Source: Micromonospora zamorensis | GTDB lineage: Bacteria; Actinomycetota; Actinomycetes; Mycobacteriales; Micromonosporaceae | Direction: 5' to 3' | Assembly: GCF_900090275.1 (NCBI RefSeq) | Contig: NZ_LT607755.1 | Span: forward strand, 186,001 to 250,000 | Length of the DNA stretch: 64,000 nt | Shown here: positions 34,427-43,712 of the stretch, one piece after another | Position numbering within the stretch: the stretch's first letter is position 1 | Layout: each line of letters starts with the position of its first letter | The notes under the pieces: generated by a model | Databases searched by the model: none | Told to the model about the DNA's origin: nothing | What the model saw: the letters and a program-made list of their open reading frames with translations, nothing else | Made by a program: the position numbers and the translations under genes

Positions 34427-35485
34427 ATGACGGTGCGTCGACGCGCGGCACAGCTCGCGGCGGTCTGCGGTCTGGTGGGCGGCCTGGTGATGCTCGGTGC
34501 GTCACCGGCGCTGGCCGACGAGGACTCGGTCCGGGTGGGTGCGGCCAGCAGCTTCGCCGCCGGCGGTTCCCCGCAGGGGGTGAACGTCGCGGTGCGCAAG
34601 CGCACCAATGGGTGCGTCCTGCTGCGTACCGCGCTGGGTCTGCGTCTTGAGGGTCTTGAGCCAAGCCAGGTGAAGGTCGAGGTCAACGCGGGCGGGCGCT
34701 GGTTGCCGGTGGGCGTCTCGGGTGGCGGCGGCACGGTGGCCACCGTGCCGACGTCGCCGACGAAGCCGACCCTGTGCAAGGGCAAGGGCATCACCGTGCG
34801 ATACCGGGTGGCGTTCGCCGCGGGTGTCCCGGGTGGTCAACTCGTCGTCAGCGGCGCGGGTGTCAGCGCCATCGGTCAGGAGTTGGGTCGGGGCAGCGAC
34901 ACGGCGAAGGTGGCCGGCGCGCGGGTCACCCCGTCGCCGACGCCGTCGAAGAAGCCGACGCCCACCCCCAGCCCGTCCGAGGTCGCGACCGTCGACGAGG
35001 CGGTGAACCCGGCCGCCCCGGGTGTGGTGTCGAGTGCCCCGAACACCACGGCGACTGCCGCGGAGTCGTCCGGAGGAGGTTCGGTGGTGATGTTCTTCGG
35101 CATCGTGATGGTCGCGGTCGGTCTGCTGCTCATCGTGCTGCTGGTGCGTCGCTCGCGGCAGGACCGCAAGCCGTCCGACCAGTCGCCCGAGATGCTGCCG
35201 GGCAACCCCGGCGGCACCACCTACCGCGCCGGCGGTGGGTCGCCGGCCGCGCCCGGTCGCCCCGGCCAGGTGTACGGCCAGCAGCCACCGGCCGCCGGCT
35301 GGGGTGCCGTGCCGTCCCCGCGCCCCGCCACCGGTGGGGTCTACGGTGCGCGCCCCGGCGGTGCCGGTGCGGTCCCGGAGCCGACGCAGCCGATGCCGGG
35401 GACACCCGGAACTCGACCGCTGCCCGGGGACCCGCCGACGGACGAGGGCGGCCACACTGTCTTCATTCCCCGGCTCCCGGGCTGA
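34427..35485 (+). CDS. Exported single-span membrane protein with Gly/Pro-rich cytoplasmic tail
   Basis: 352 residues. A signal peptide (ALA cleavage near residue 30) leads to an extracellular domain of about 120 residues with two cysteines (GCVLLR, TLCKGKG), a Thr/Pro/Ser stalk, one membrane helix (VVMFFGIVMVAVGLLLIVLLV, about 222-242), an RRSRQ stop-transfer and a Gly/Pro-rich tail ending TVFIPRLPG. ATG at 34427 has GAGG 5 bases upstream; GTG at 34421 would lack spacing. No characterised family is recognised. Confidence 0.78.
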   Translation: MTVRRRAAQLAAVCGLVGGLVMLGASPALADEDSVRVGAASSFAAGGSPQGVNVAVRKRTNGCVLLRTALGLRLEGLEPSQVKVEVNAGGRWLPVGVSGGGGTVATVPTSPTKPTLCKGKGITVRYRVAFAAGVPGGQLVVSGAGVSAIGQELGRGSDTAKVAGARVTPSPTPSKKPTPTPSPSEVATVDEAVNPAAPGVVSSAPNTTATAAESSGGGSVVMFFGIVMVAVGLLLIVLLVRRSRQDRKPSDQSPEMLPGNPGGTTYRAGGGSPAAPGRPGQVYGQQPPAAGWGAVPSPRPATGGVYGARPGGAGAVPEPTQPMPGTPGTRPLPGDPPTDEGGHTVFIPRLPG

Positions 35486-35555
35486 GCGGGGCGAGACACG
35501 AACCCTCCGTTAGGCTCAGGACCGGTGTCCAACTTGCGGCCAAGGAGCGGAACAC

Positions 35556-36941
35556 GTGTCTGATCTGTCCCAGATTGTGAAGGCGTACGACGTCCGAGGG
35601 ACGGTGCCGGACCAGTGGGACGAGCGGGCCGCCGAGGCACTGGGCGCCGCATTCACCCAGCTGCTCAACTCCACCGACGAGCCGGGCGACGCGGTTGTCG
35701 TCGGGTACGACATGCGGGCCACCTCGCCCGGGCTGGCCGCCGCGTTCGCCGCCGGCGTACGGGCCGAGGGGCGCTCGGTGATCGAGATCGGGCTCGCCTC
35801 CACCGACCTGCTCTACTTCGCCTCCGGCTCGCTCGACCTGCCCGGTGCGATGTTCACCGCCAGTCACAACCCCGCGCAGTACAACGGCATCAAGATGTGC
35901 CGCTCCGGTGCCCGGCCGATCGGCCAGGAGAGCGGCCTGACGGAGATCCGGGACCGGGCCCAGGCCCTCCTTGACTCGGGCGAGGCCCGTCCGGCCGGTG
36001 AGCCGACCCAGCCGGTCGAGCGACGTGACATGCTCCCCGACTACGCCGCCTACCTGCGCAAGCTGGTCGACCTCTCGGGCATCCGGCCGCTGAAGGTCGT
36101 CGTGGACGCCGGTAACGGGATGGGCGGTTTCACCGTCCCCACCGTGCTGGGCGACGCCGCCCTGTCGCCGCTGCCGCTGGAGATCGTGCCGCTCTACTTC
36201 GAGCTGGACGGCAGCTTCCCCAACCACGAGGCCAACCCCCTGGACCCGGCCAACCTGGTCGACCTCCAGCGCGCGGTGGTCGAGCACGGTGCCGACATCG
36301 GGCTGGCCTTCGACGGTGACGCCGACCGGTGCTTCGTGGTGGACGAGCGCGGCGAGCCGGTCTCGCCGTCGGCGATCACCGCCCTCGTCGCCGCACGTGA
36401 GCTGGCCAAGCACCCGGGCTCCACCGTGATCCACGGTCTGATCACCTCCAGCGCGGTCGCGGAGATCATCCGTGAGCACGGGGGGCAGCCGCTCGTCGCC
36501 CGGGTCGGGCACTCCTTCATCAAGGCGGAGATGGCCCGCACCAATGCCGTCTTCGGCGGCGAACACTCCGCGCACTACTACTTCCGTGACTTCTGGTTCG
36601 CCGACACCGGAATGCTCGCGGCGATGCACACGCTGGCCGCGTTGGGTGAGCAGTCGCTGCCACTGTCCGTGATGGCCGGCGAGTTCGAGCGTTACGTCGC
36701 CTCGGGCGAGATCAACTCGACGGTGGCCGACCAGGCGGCGGCGGTGGCCGAGGTGCGGGCCGCGTACCCGGACGCGGTGGCCGACGAGATGGACGGTCTC
36801 ACCCTGCGATTCCCCGACGGCGCGTGGTTCAACCTGCGCGCCTCCAACACCGAGCCGCTGCTGCGGCTCAACGTCGAGGCGCCCACCCGGGATCGGATGG
36901 TCTCGCTCCGGGACGACGTGCTGGACCGCGTTCGCCGATAA
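35556..36941 (+). CDS. manB: Phosphomannomutase/phosphoglucomutase
   Basis: 461-residue cytoplasmic mutase interconverting sugar 1- and 6-phosphates, feeding GDP-mannose for cell-wall glycans. The phosphoserine is S103 in TASHNPAQYNG, the metal loop is FDGDADR (269-275 region), the sugar loop GGEHSAHYY, and the phosphate-binding loop RASNTEPLLRLNVE near the end. GTG at 35556 has AAGGAG 8 bases upstream. It is the first gene of the manB-Trm112-SIS-CDF-manA run, which resumes the conserved backbone. Confidence 0.95.
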   Translation: MSDLSQIVKAYDVRGTVPDQWDERAAEALGAAFTQLLNSTDEPGDAVVVGYDMRATSPGLAAAFAAGVRAEGRSVIEIGLASTDLLYFASGSLDLPGAMFTASHNPAQYNGIKMCRSGARPIGQESGLTEIRDRAQALLDSGEARPAGEPTQPVERRDMLPDYAAYLRKLVDLSGIRPLKVVVDAGNGMGGFTVPTVLGDAALSPLPLEIVPLYFELDGSFPNHEANPLDPANLVDLQRAVVEHGADIGLAFDGDADRCFVVDERGEPVSPSAITALVAARELAKHPGSTVIHGLITSSAVAEIIREHGGQPLVARVGHSFIKAEMARTNAVFGGEHSAHYYFRDFWFADTGMLAAMHTLAALGEQSLPLSVMAGEFERYVASGEINSTVADQAAAVAEVRAAYPDAVADEMDGLTLRFPDGAWFNLRASNTEPLLRLNVEAPTRDRMVSLRDDVLDRVRR

Positions 36942-37002
36942 GATCGCCTGCGCCGGTCGGCACCGCCGCCGGTGAAGCCGCACACGTGGAAGGAGCCGTG
37001 CC

Positions 37003-37188
37003 ATGGCCCTGGATCCGCAGTTGCTCGAGATTCTCGCCTGTCCGGACACGCACCACGCCCCGCTCACCTACGACGCCGAGGCGCAGACGTTGACCTGCAC
37101 GGAGTGCGGTCGCATCTTCGAGGTCCGCGACGACGTGCCGGTGCTGTTGCTGGACGAGGCGCGCGGCGGCCCCGGGCAGCCGTCGTGA
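37003..37188 (+). CDS. Trm112-like small zinc protein
   Basis: 61 residues with the Trm112 core: LLEILACPDTHHAPL, LTCTECGRIFEV and IPVLL-like DDVPVLLLDEA. C13, C32 and C35 are present; the fourth zinc ligand (CPxC) is replaced by histidines (CPDTHH). In other systems Trm112 stabilises methyltransferases. The gene overlaps the SIS gene by four bases (GTGA). Confidence 0.9.
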   Translation: MALDPQLLEILACPDTHHAPLTYDAEAQTLTCTECGRIFEVRDDVPVLLLDEARGGPGQPS

Positions 37189-38381
37189 TCGACGGTACGG
37201 CCGGGGTCAGCGGACGTCGCGATGCCGATGAAGCCCTGCTCGACAACCCGGAGGCGCTGGCCGAGCACGACCCGGGCGGCATGCTCCGGCACACGGCGTC
37301 GGCCGGTGCGCAGGTCCGCGAGAGCGCCGCACTGGCTGCCGAGGCGAACCTGGCGGTGCTCGCCGACGACGGGCGGCCCCGAGCCGTGGTCATCGCCGGC
37401 ATCGGCACGGCGGGGCGTACCGGAGACGTGCTGGCCACGGTCGCCGGGCCGCGCTGCCCGGTCCCGATCATCGGGCACCGCAGTGCCGGCGTACCCGGTT
37501 GGGTGGGCGCGGCCGACGTGGTGATCGCGGTGAGCGCGTCCGGTCGTAGCCCGGAGGCGCTCGGCGCGGCCGAGGCGGCGCACCGGCGTGGTGCCCGGCT
37601 GGTCGCCGTGGGTGCCCCCGACTCGCAGTTGCAGTCGATCGCCGAGCAGGCCCGGGCGCCGTTCATTCCGGTGCCCCGGCGTGCTCCGGCCCGGGCCAGC
37701 CTCTGGGCGCTCACCGTGCCGGTGCTGCTCGCGGCCCGTTCCCTCGGGCTCGTGAAGGTCAACGAGGCGGACCTGGCGGAGACCGCGGCCCGGCTCGACG
37801 CGGATGCCGACCGCTGCCGGTCCGCCGCCGAGTCCTTCGTCAACCCGGCGAAGTCGCTGGCCCTGGCCCTGGCCGGCTCGATCCCGATCGTCTGGGGCTC
37901 GTCCCCACTGGCCACCGTGGCCGCCCGCCGGTTCGGCGACACCCTGTCGGCCAACGCCCGCTACCCGGTGGTCACCGGGGCGCTCGGTGAGGCCGGTCGG
38001 GGTCGGGTCGGGCTGCTCGACGGCGTCTTCGGCGGTCTGGCCGAGGGGGAGCGGGACATCTTCGCCGACCCGGCCGAGGACGACGGCGAGGGCACCCGAC
38101 TGCGGTTGGTGTTGTTGCGCGACGGCGGGCTCAACGCCGAGGACGACACCGACGAGCCCTTCGCCGTCGAGGAGCGCCGCGCGGACGCGGTGCAGACCCT
38201 CGCCGAGCGCCGTGGCGTGCGGTGCGACGTGGTGACCGCCGAGGGTGGCTCCGCGTTGGAGCGGCTGGCCTCGCTGATCGCGGTCCCGGATTTTGCCTCG
38301 ATCTACCTTGCCCTGGCCCATGGGCTGGACCCGATGGCCGTGCCGGCCATCACCGAAATGAAGGAGCTGTCGAACCAGTGA
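37185..38381 (+). CDS. SIS-domain sugar isomerase-like protein
   Basis: 398 residues related to the bifunctional phosphoglucose/phosphomannose isomerases. The first SIS domain shows VVIAGIGTAGRTGDVL and VIAVSASGRSPEAL; the second contains SIPIVWGSSPLATVAARRFGDTLSANAR. Its place between manB and manA suggests a role in mannose or glucose phosphate metabolism. The GTG start overlaps the Trm112 stop. The remarkable 24-residue open frame follows by a four-base overlap. Confidence 0.88.
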   Translation: MIDGTAGVSGRRDADEALLDNPEALAEHDPGGMLRHTASAGAQVRESAALAAEANLAVLADDGRPRAVVIAGIGTAGRTGDVLATVAGPRCPVPIIGHRSAGVPGWVGAADVVIAVSASGRSPEALGAAEAAHRRGARLVAVGAPDSQLQSIAEQARAPFIPVPRRAPARASLWALTVPVLLAARSLGLVKVNEADLAETAARLDADADRCRSAAESFVNPAKSLALALAGSIPIVWGSSPLATVAARRFGDTLSANARYPVVTGALGEAGRGRVGLLDGVFGGLAEGERDIFADPAEDDGEGTRLRLVLLRDGGLNAEDDTDEPFAVEERRADAVQTLAERRGVRCDVVTAEGGSALERLASLIAVPDFASIYLALAHGLDPMAVPAITEMKELSNQ

Positions 38382-38452
38382 ACGAACGCAATGGGCGGCG
38401 CATCATGCGCGGACCGGTTGGCTTCGTACGTCGAAGCGGAGCGGTGGCATGA
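38378..38452 (+). CDS. 24-residue open frame bridging SIS and CDF genes
   Basis: A GTG overlaps the SIS stop (GTGA) and the TGA overlaps the next ATG (ATGA), giving a chain of coupled starts. The product would be VNERNGRRIMRGPVGFVRRS plus GAVA: basic, with no hydrophobic segment. It could be a real microprotein, or a device that carries ribosomes across a 67-base gap. I do not recognise a family. Confidence 0.4.
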   Translation: MNERNGRRIMRGPVGFVRRSGAVA

Positions 38453-39438
38453 GCGCCAACGGTGGGACGAAGGCGATTGTCGCCGCCCTGCTGGCAAACG
38501 TCGGCATCGCCATCACCAAGTTCGTCGCGTTCCTGCTGACCAGCTCGTCGTCGATGTTGGCCGAGTCGGTCCACTCGGTCGCCGACTCCGGCAACCAGGC
38601 ACTGCTGCTGCTCGGCGGCAAGCGGGCCAAGCGGGCGGCCACCCCGGAGCACCCGTTCGGGTACGGCCGGGAGCGCTACATCTACGCGTTCATCGTGTCC
38701 ATCGTGCTGTTCAGCATCGGTGGCCTGTTCGCCCTGTACGAGGCGTACCACAAGTGGTCGGATCCGCACGGGATCACCGAGTGGCAATGGGTGCCGATCG
38801 TCGTGCTGGTGGCGGCGATCATCATGGAGTCGTTCTCCTTCCGGACCGCCATCAAGGAGTCCAACCACGTCCGGGGCAACCAGTCCTGGGTGCGCTTCAT
38901 CCGCCGGGCCAAGGCGCCCGAGCTGCCGGTGGTGCTGCTGGAGGACTTCGGCGCCCTGGTCGGTCTGGTGTTCGCGCTGTTCGGTGTGACCATGACGCTG
39001 ATCACCGGCAACGGTGAGTGGGACGCCGCCGGCACCGCGATGATCGGCGTGCTGCTGGTGCTCATCGCCATCGTGCTGGCAATCGAGACGAAGAGTCTGC
39101 TGCTTGGTGAGGGTGCCGAGGCATCCGACGTCGCCGCCATCGAGCGCGCCGTCACCGAAGGCCCCGAGGTGGAGCGGATCATCCACATGAAGACGCTCTA
39201 CCTGGGCCCGGAAGAGCTGATGGTGGCCGCGAAGATCGGCGTGCCGGCGTGCGAGAGCGCCCAGGACCTGGCCCGTGGCATCAACGCCGTGGAGGCGCGG
39301 ATCCGCGCCGCGGTGCCGACCGCCCGGGTGATCTACCTGGAGCCGGACATCTACAGCGTCGCCGCCGCCGAAGCCGGCACCGGCACCGCTGCTGACACCG
39401 CCGCGCCGCAGCCAGAGGCCGAGCGGTCCGGGGGCTGA
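38449..39438 (+). CDS. Cation diffusion facilitator metal transporter
   Basis: 329-residue inner-membrane exporter of divalent metal in exchange for protons. Metal-site residues are H42 and D46 in SVHSVADSGNQ on helix 2 and E165/D166 in LLEDFGALVGL on helix 5. A cytoplasmic ferredoxin-like domain follows (IERAVTEGPEVERI; VYL-like RVIYLEPDIYS). The metal (zinc, iron or manganese) cannot be decided. The ATG overlaps the stop of the 24-residue frame. manA starts 3 bases after its stop. Confidence 0.92.
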   Translation: MSANGGTKAIVAALLANVGIAITKFVAFLLTSSSSMLAESVHSVADSGNQALLLLGGKRAKRAATPEHPFGYGRERYIYAFIVSIVLFSIGGLFALYEAYHKWSDPHGITEWQWVPIVVLVAAIIMESFSFRTAIKESNHVRGNQSWVRFIRRAKAPELPVVLLEDFGALVGLVFALFGVTMTLITGNGEWDAAGTAMIGVLLVLIAIVLAIETKSLLLGEGAEASDVAAIERAVTEGPEVERIIHMKTLYLGPEELMVAAKIGVPACESAQDLARGINAVEARIRAAVPTARVIYLEPDIYSVAAAEAGTGTAADTAAPQPEAERSGG

Positions 39439-39441
39439 CTG

Positions 39442-40605
39442 GTGGAGCCACTGTACGGACCGATCCGCGACTACGCCTGGGGGTCTCGTTCGGCCATCGC
39501 TCTCCTCCAGGGGAGGTCGGTGCCCAGCGAGGGTCCGGAGGCGGAGCTGTGGTTGGGCGCCCACCCGGGCGCCCCGGCCAGCGTGGTCCGTTCCGGCCTC
39601 CGGGTGAGCCTCTGTGACCTGGTGCGGGACGAGCCGGGGCAGTGGCTCGGCCAGCGGGTGTCCGAGCGGTTCGGCAGTCGTCTGCCGTTCCTGCTCAAGG
39701 TCCTCGCGGCCGACGCTCCGCTGAGCCTCCAGGCTCATCCGGACGCCGAGCAGGCCCGGGCTGGCTTCGCGGCGCAGGCCGGGCGCCCCGAGGGGGAGCG
39801 CAACTACTCCGACCCGCACCACAAACCGGAGTTGCTGGTCGCGCTCACGCCGTTCGAGGCGCTGTGCGGTTTCCGGGACCCGGCGGAGTCGGCGGAGGCG
39901 CTCGCCGCGTTCGGCGTACCGCAGTTGGCGCCGGTGGTCGAGGCGTTGCGGGCCGGGCCGGCGGGGCTGAAGACGGCGGTCCGGACGCTGCTCGGCTGGC
40001 CGGTCGAGCAGCGCGACGAGTTGTTGGGCGCCGTGCTGGCGTCGTCGGCCGACGGCCCGGACGCGGACCTGGTCCGCCGGCTGGCCAAGGCATACCCGGC
40101 CGATCCGGGTGCACTGGTGGCACTGCTGCTGCACCACCTACGACTGGTCGCGGGCGAGGGGATCTGGATGCCGGCCGGCAACCTGCACGCCTACCTGAGC
40201 GGCTGCGGGGTGGAGATCATGGCGGCAAGCGACAACGTGCTGCGCGGTGGTCTGACCCCGAAGCGGGTGGACGTCGACGAGTTGCTGCGGGTGCTGCGTT
40301 TCGAGGTGCTCGACGATCCGGTGCGGGCCGCCCAGCCGGTGGGCCCGGGTGTGGATTGCTGGCCCGTGCCGGTGGACGACTTCGCGCTGCATCGGGTACG
40401 CGTCGGTGCGGAGGTGCCCTCGGTCACGCTGACGCTGCCCGGTCCCCGGGTGGTGCTTTGCGGTGGCGGTTCGATCACCGTGGACGATGGCGCCGGTGCG
40501 GTGACGCTCGCGTCCGGTGAGGCGGCGATCGGCACGGCGGCCGGCGAGCCGTTGCGGGTCAGCGGTGCCGGTGAGGCGTACGTGGCGACCTCTGGGTTGC
40601 GCTGA
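39442..40605 (+). CDS. manA: Mannose-6-phosphate isomerase, class I
   Basis: 387-residue zinc isomerase linking fructose 6-phosphate to mannose 6-phosphate. Zinc ligands appear in LSLQAHPD (Q and H), HHKPELL (E) and GNLHAYLSGCGVEIMAASDN (H); the family arginine lies in NVLRGGLTPK. The opening YGPIRDYAWGS is standard. GTG at 39442 is 3 bases after the CDF stop, so it belongs to the same operon as manB. Confidence 0.94.
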   Translation: MEPLYGPIRDYAWGSRSAIALLQGRSVPSEGPEAELWLGAHPGAPASVVRSGLRVSLCDLVRDEPGQWLGQRVSERFGSRLPFLLKVLAADAPLSLQAHPDAEQARAGFAAQAGRPEGERNYSDPHHKPELLVALTPFEALCGFRDPAESAEALAAFGVPQLAPVVEALRAGPAGLKTAVRTLLGWPVEQRDELLGAVLASSADGPDADLVRRLAKAYPADPGALVALLLHHLRLVAGEGIWMPAGNLHAYLSGCGVEIMAASDNVLRGGLTPKRVDVDELLRVLRFEVLDDPVRAAQPVGPGVDCWPVPVDDFALHRVRVGAEVPSVTLTLPGPRVVLCGGGSITVDDGAGAVTLASGEAAIGTAAGEPLRVSGAGEAYVATSGLR

Positions 40606-40883
40606 CAGGCTCGTCCGGCAACGACACAAGTCCGACTTTCCCGGAATAGCTTGACGCTGCCCTGCCTGAGTGTGACTCTATGAGTACGCAGCGTTATCGC
40701 GACGACGGTCCGAGAACGTGCGGGGGAACCAAACCGGGGGGATGCACGGGGCGGGCGGGACGTGGGCGGTTATCCGTCCATCACCGACCGCCCCGTGCGC
40801 TGTCCGCAGCCCGTCCCCGGATGCCCGTCGCTGGCGCGCGTAAGGTGGAAGGTCGGCGCAGACATCGTTCGACAGGAGCTTTC
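40606..40883 (+). promoter_or_regulatory. Leader region of ahcY, possible structured RNA
   Basis: 278 bases without a gene. It contains GCGGGGGAACCAAACCGGGG (40720-40739), reminiscent of a conserved strand of ydaO-type (cyclic di-AMP) riboswitches, and a long-range pair CACGGGGCGG/CCGCCCCGTG around 40746-40797. The rest of a ydaO fold was not recovered by eye, so identity is open. The ahcY ribosome site CAGGAG is at 40873-40878. Confidence 0.35.
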
Positions 40884-42383
<1,500 letters not shown>

Positions 42384-42396
42384 TCGACGATTCGGG

Positions 42397-42426
42397 ACCG
42401 GGTCGGCTGTTCGCAGCCGGCCCGGT
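42397..42426. terminator. Terminator after ahcY
   Basis: 13-base stem (42397-42409 with 42414-42426; one G-U pair) closed by a TTCG tetraloop and followed by TTCGTCGTTT. It lies between ahcY and a convergent small gene and may serve both. Confidence 0.8.
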
Positions 42427-42457
42427 TTCGTCGTTTCCGGCATCAGGGCCGGCGGGC

Positions 42458-42616
42458 TCAGCCTGACCGAGGGCCGCGGCGGGTGGGGCGGAACCACGTC
42501 CAGACGCACCAGGCCAGCCAGCCGACCGACACCACGGTGGCCAGGGCCCGCAGGCGCAACGCGCTGAGCAGCAGCACAACGGCCAGCACCGTCAGCCACG
42601 GCAGGAATGCCTTCAC
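42458..42616 (-). CDS. 52-residue small membrane protein
   Basis: Starts MKAFLPWLTVLAVVLLLSAL and has a second hydrophobic, tryptophan-rich stretch (TVVSVGWLAWCVWTWF) before a basic end RPTRRGPRSG. GGGAGGA lies 8 bases before the GTG at 42616, which strongly supports translation. It is convergent with ahcY and divergent from efeU. Function unknown. Confidence 0.7.
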   Translation of the reverse strand: MKAFLPWLTVLAVVLLLSALRLRALATVVSVGWLAWCVWTWFRPTRRGPRSG

Positions 42617-42731
42617 GGCGGGGATCCTCCCACAGTCGACCGGGGTGGCCCGCCCTCCCGAGGCCGAAGAGGCTGGTCAACAGGGCGAGTGAGCTTGTCG
42701 CGATCGACTTGACGCCAGCCCCGAGCGGGAG

Positions 42732-42750
42732 GAAGGTATGCCTGCCCTAA
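42732..42750 (+). promoter_or_regulatory. DtxR/IdeR-type iron box before efeU
   Basis: GAAGGTATGCCTGCCCTAA matches 15 of 19 positions of the DtxR/IdeR consensus TWAGGTWAGSCTWACCTWA. A partial second site (TGAGGCGTGCCTAA, 42757-42770) follows. Iron-dependent repression of efeUOB is the expected outcome. Confidence 0.7.
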
Positions 42751-42786
42751 GTCAGTTGAGGCGTGCCTAATCAACTCGGAGCCCGG

Positions 42787-43689
42787 ATGTTCGCCACCTA
42801 CCTGATCGGCCTTCGGGAAGGCCTGGAGGCCACCCTGGTGGTCAGCATTTTGGTCGCCTTCCTGGTGAAGTCGCAGCGTCGGGACCGGTTGCCCCAGGTC
42901 TGGGCGGGCGTCGGTCTGGCCGTCGTGCTCTCGGTGCTCTTCGGCTGGCTGATCGAGTACACGTCGACCTCGCTGCTGGCCCGTTCCGAGGACCGGGAGC
43001 TGTTCGAGGCGATCACCTCCGTCGCCGCCGTCGTCTTCGTCACCTGGATGATCTTCTGGATGCGCCGGGCTGCCCGGACCATCGCCGGCGAGCTGCGGGG
43101 CAAGCTCACCGAGGCGCTGGCCGTCGGGTCCCTCGCGGTCGCCGGCATGGCCTTCCTCGCGGTGATCCGCGAGGGCCTGGAGACGGCACTGATCTTCTAC
43201 TCGGCCGCCCAGGGCGCGGCCGGCGACAGTCGACCGCTGCTCGCGTTGATCGGCGGCATCGTCACCGCCGTGGTGCTCGGCGTGCTGCTCTACGCCAGCG
43301 CCCTGCGGATCAACCTCAGCAAGTTCTTCACCTGGACCGGTGCGCTGCTGATCCTGGTCGCCGCCGGCATCCTCAAGTACGGCGTGCACGACTTCCAGGA
43401 GGCCGGCGTCCTGCCCGGCCTGAACGACCTGGCCTTCGACATCACCAGCACGCTCGACCCGAGCACCTGGTACGCCGCCCTGCTCGCCGGCATGTTCAAC
43501 GTGACTCCCGCGCCCACCGTGCTGGAGACCATCGCCTGGGTCGGGTACGCCGTACCGGTCCTCCTGCTCTTCCTGCGGCCTGCCCGGCGTACGCCGGCAC
43601 CCGCCGCGACCACCACCGTCACCGAGCGCGGGGCCGACACCGGCACCGAGGCCGAGGCCGAGGCGGCGTCCACGCCGCAGCGTGCCTGA
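42787..43689 (+). CDS. efeU: Ferrous/ferric iron permease EfeU (FTR1 family)
   Basis: 300-residue membrane permease of the EfeUOB iron uptake system. The iron-handling REGLE motifs are present twice: GLREGLEATLVV (R10, E11, E14) and AVIREGLETALIF. Seven helices are expected. The tail is a Thr/Glu/Ala-rich cytoplasmic or periplasmic extension. ATG at 42787 has GGAG 5 bases upstream; a GTG at 42763 would start inside the operator region and is less likely. Confidence 0.94.
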   Translation: MFATYLIGLREGLEATLVVSILVAFLVKSQRRDRLPQVWAGVGLAVVLSVLFGWLIEYTSTSLLARSEDRELFEAITSVAAVVFVTWMIFWMRRAARTIAGELRGKLTEALAVGSLAVAGMAFLAVIREGLETALIFYSAAQGAAGDSRPLLALIGGIVTAVVLGVLLYASALRINLSKFFTWTGALLILVAAGILKYGVHDFQEAGVLPGLNDLAFDITSTLDPSTWYAALLAGMFNVTPAPTVLETIAWVGYAVPVLLLFLRPARRTPAPAATTTVTERGADTGTEAEAEAASTPQRA

Positions 43690-43712
43690 CTCCACGAGGA
43701 GAGACAGCTCAG

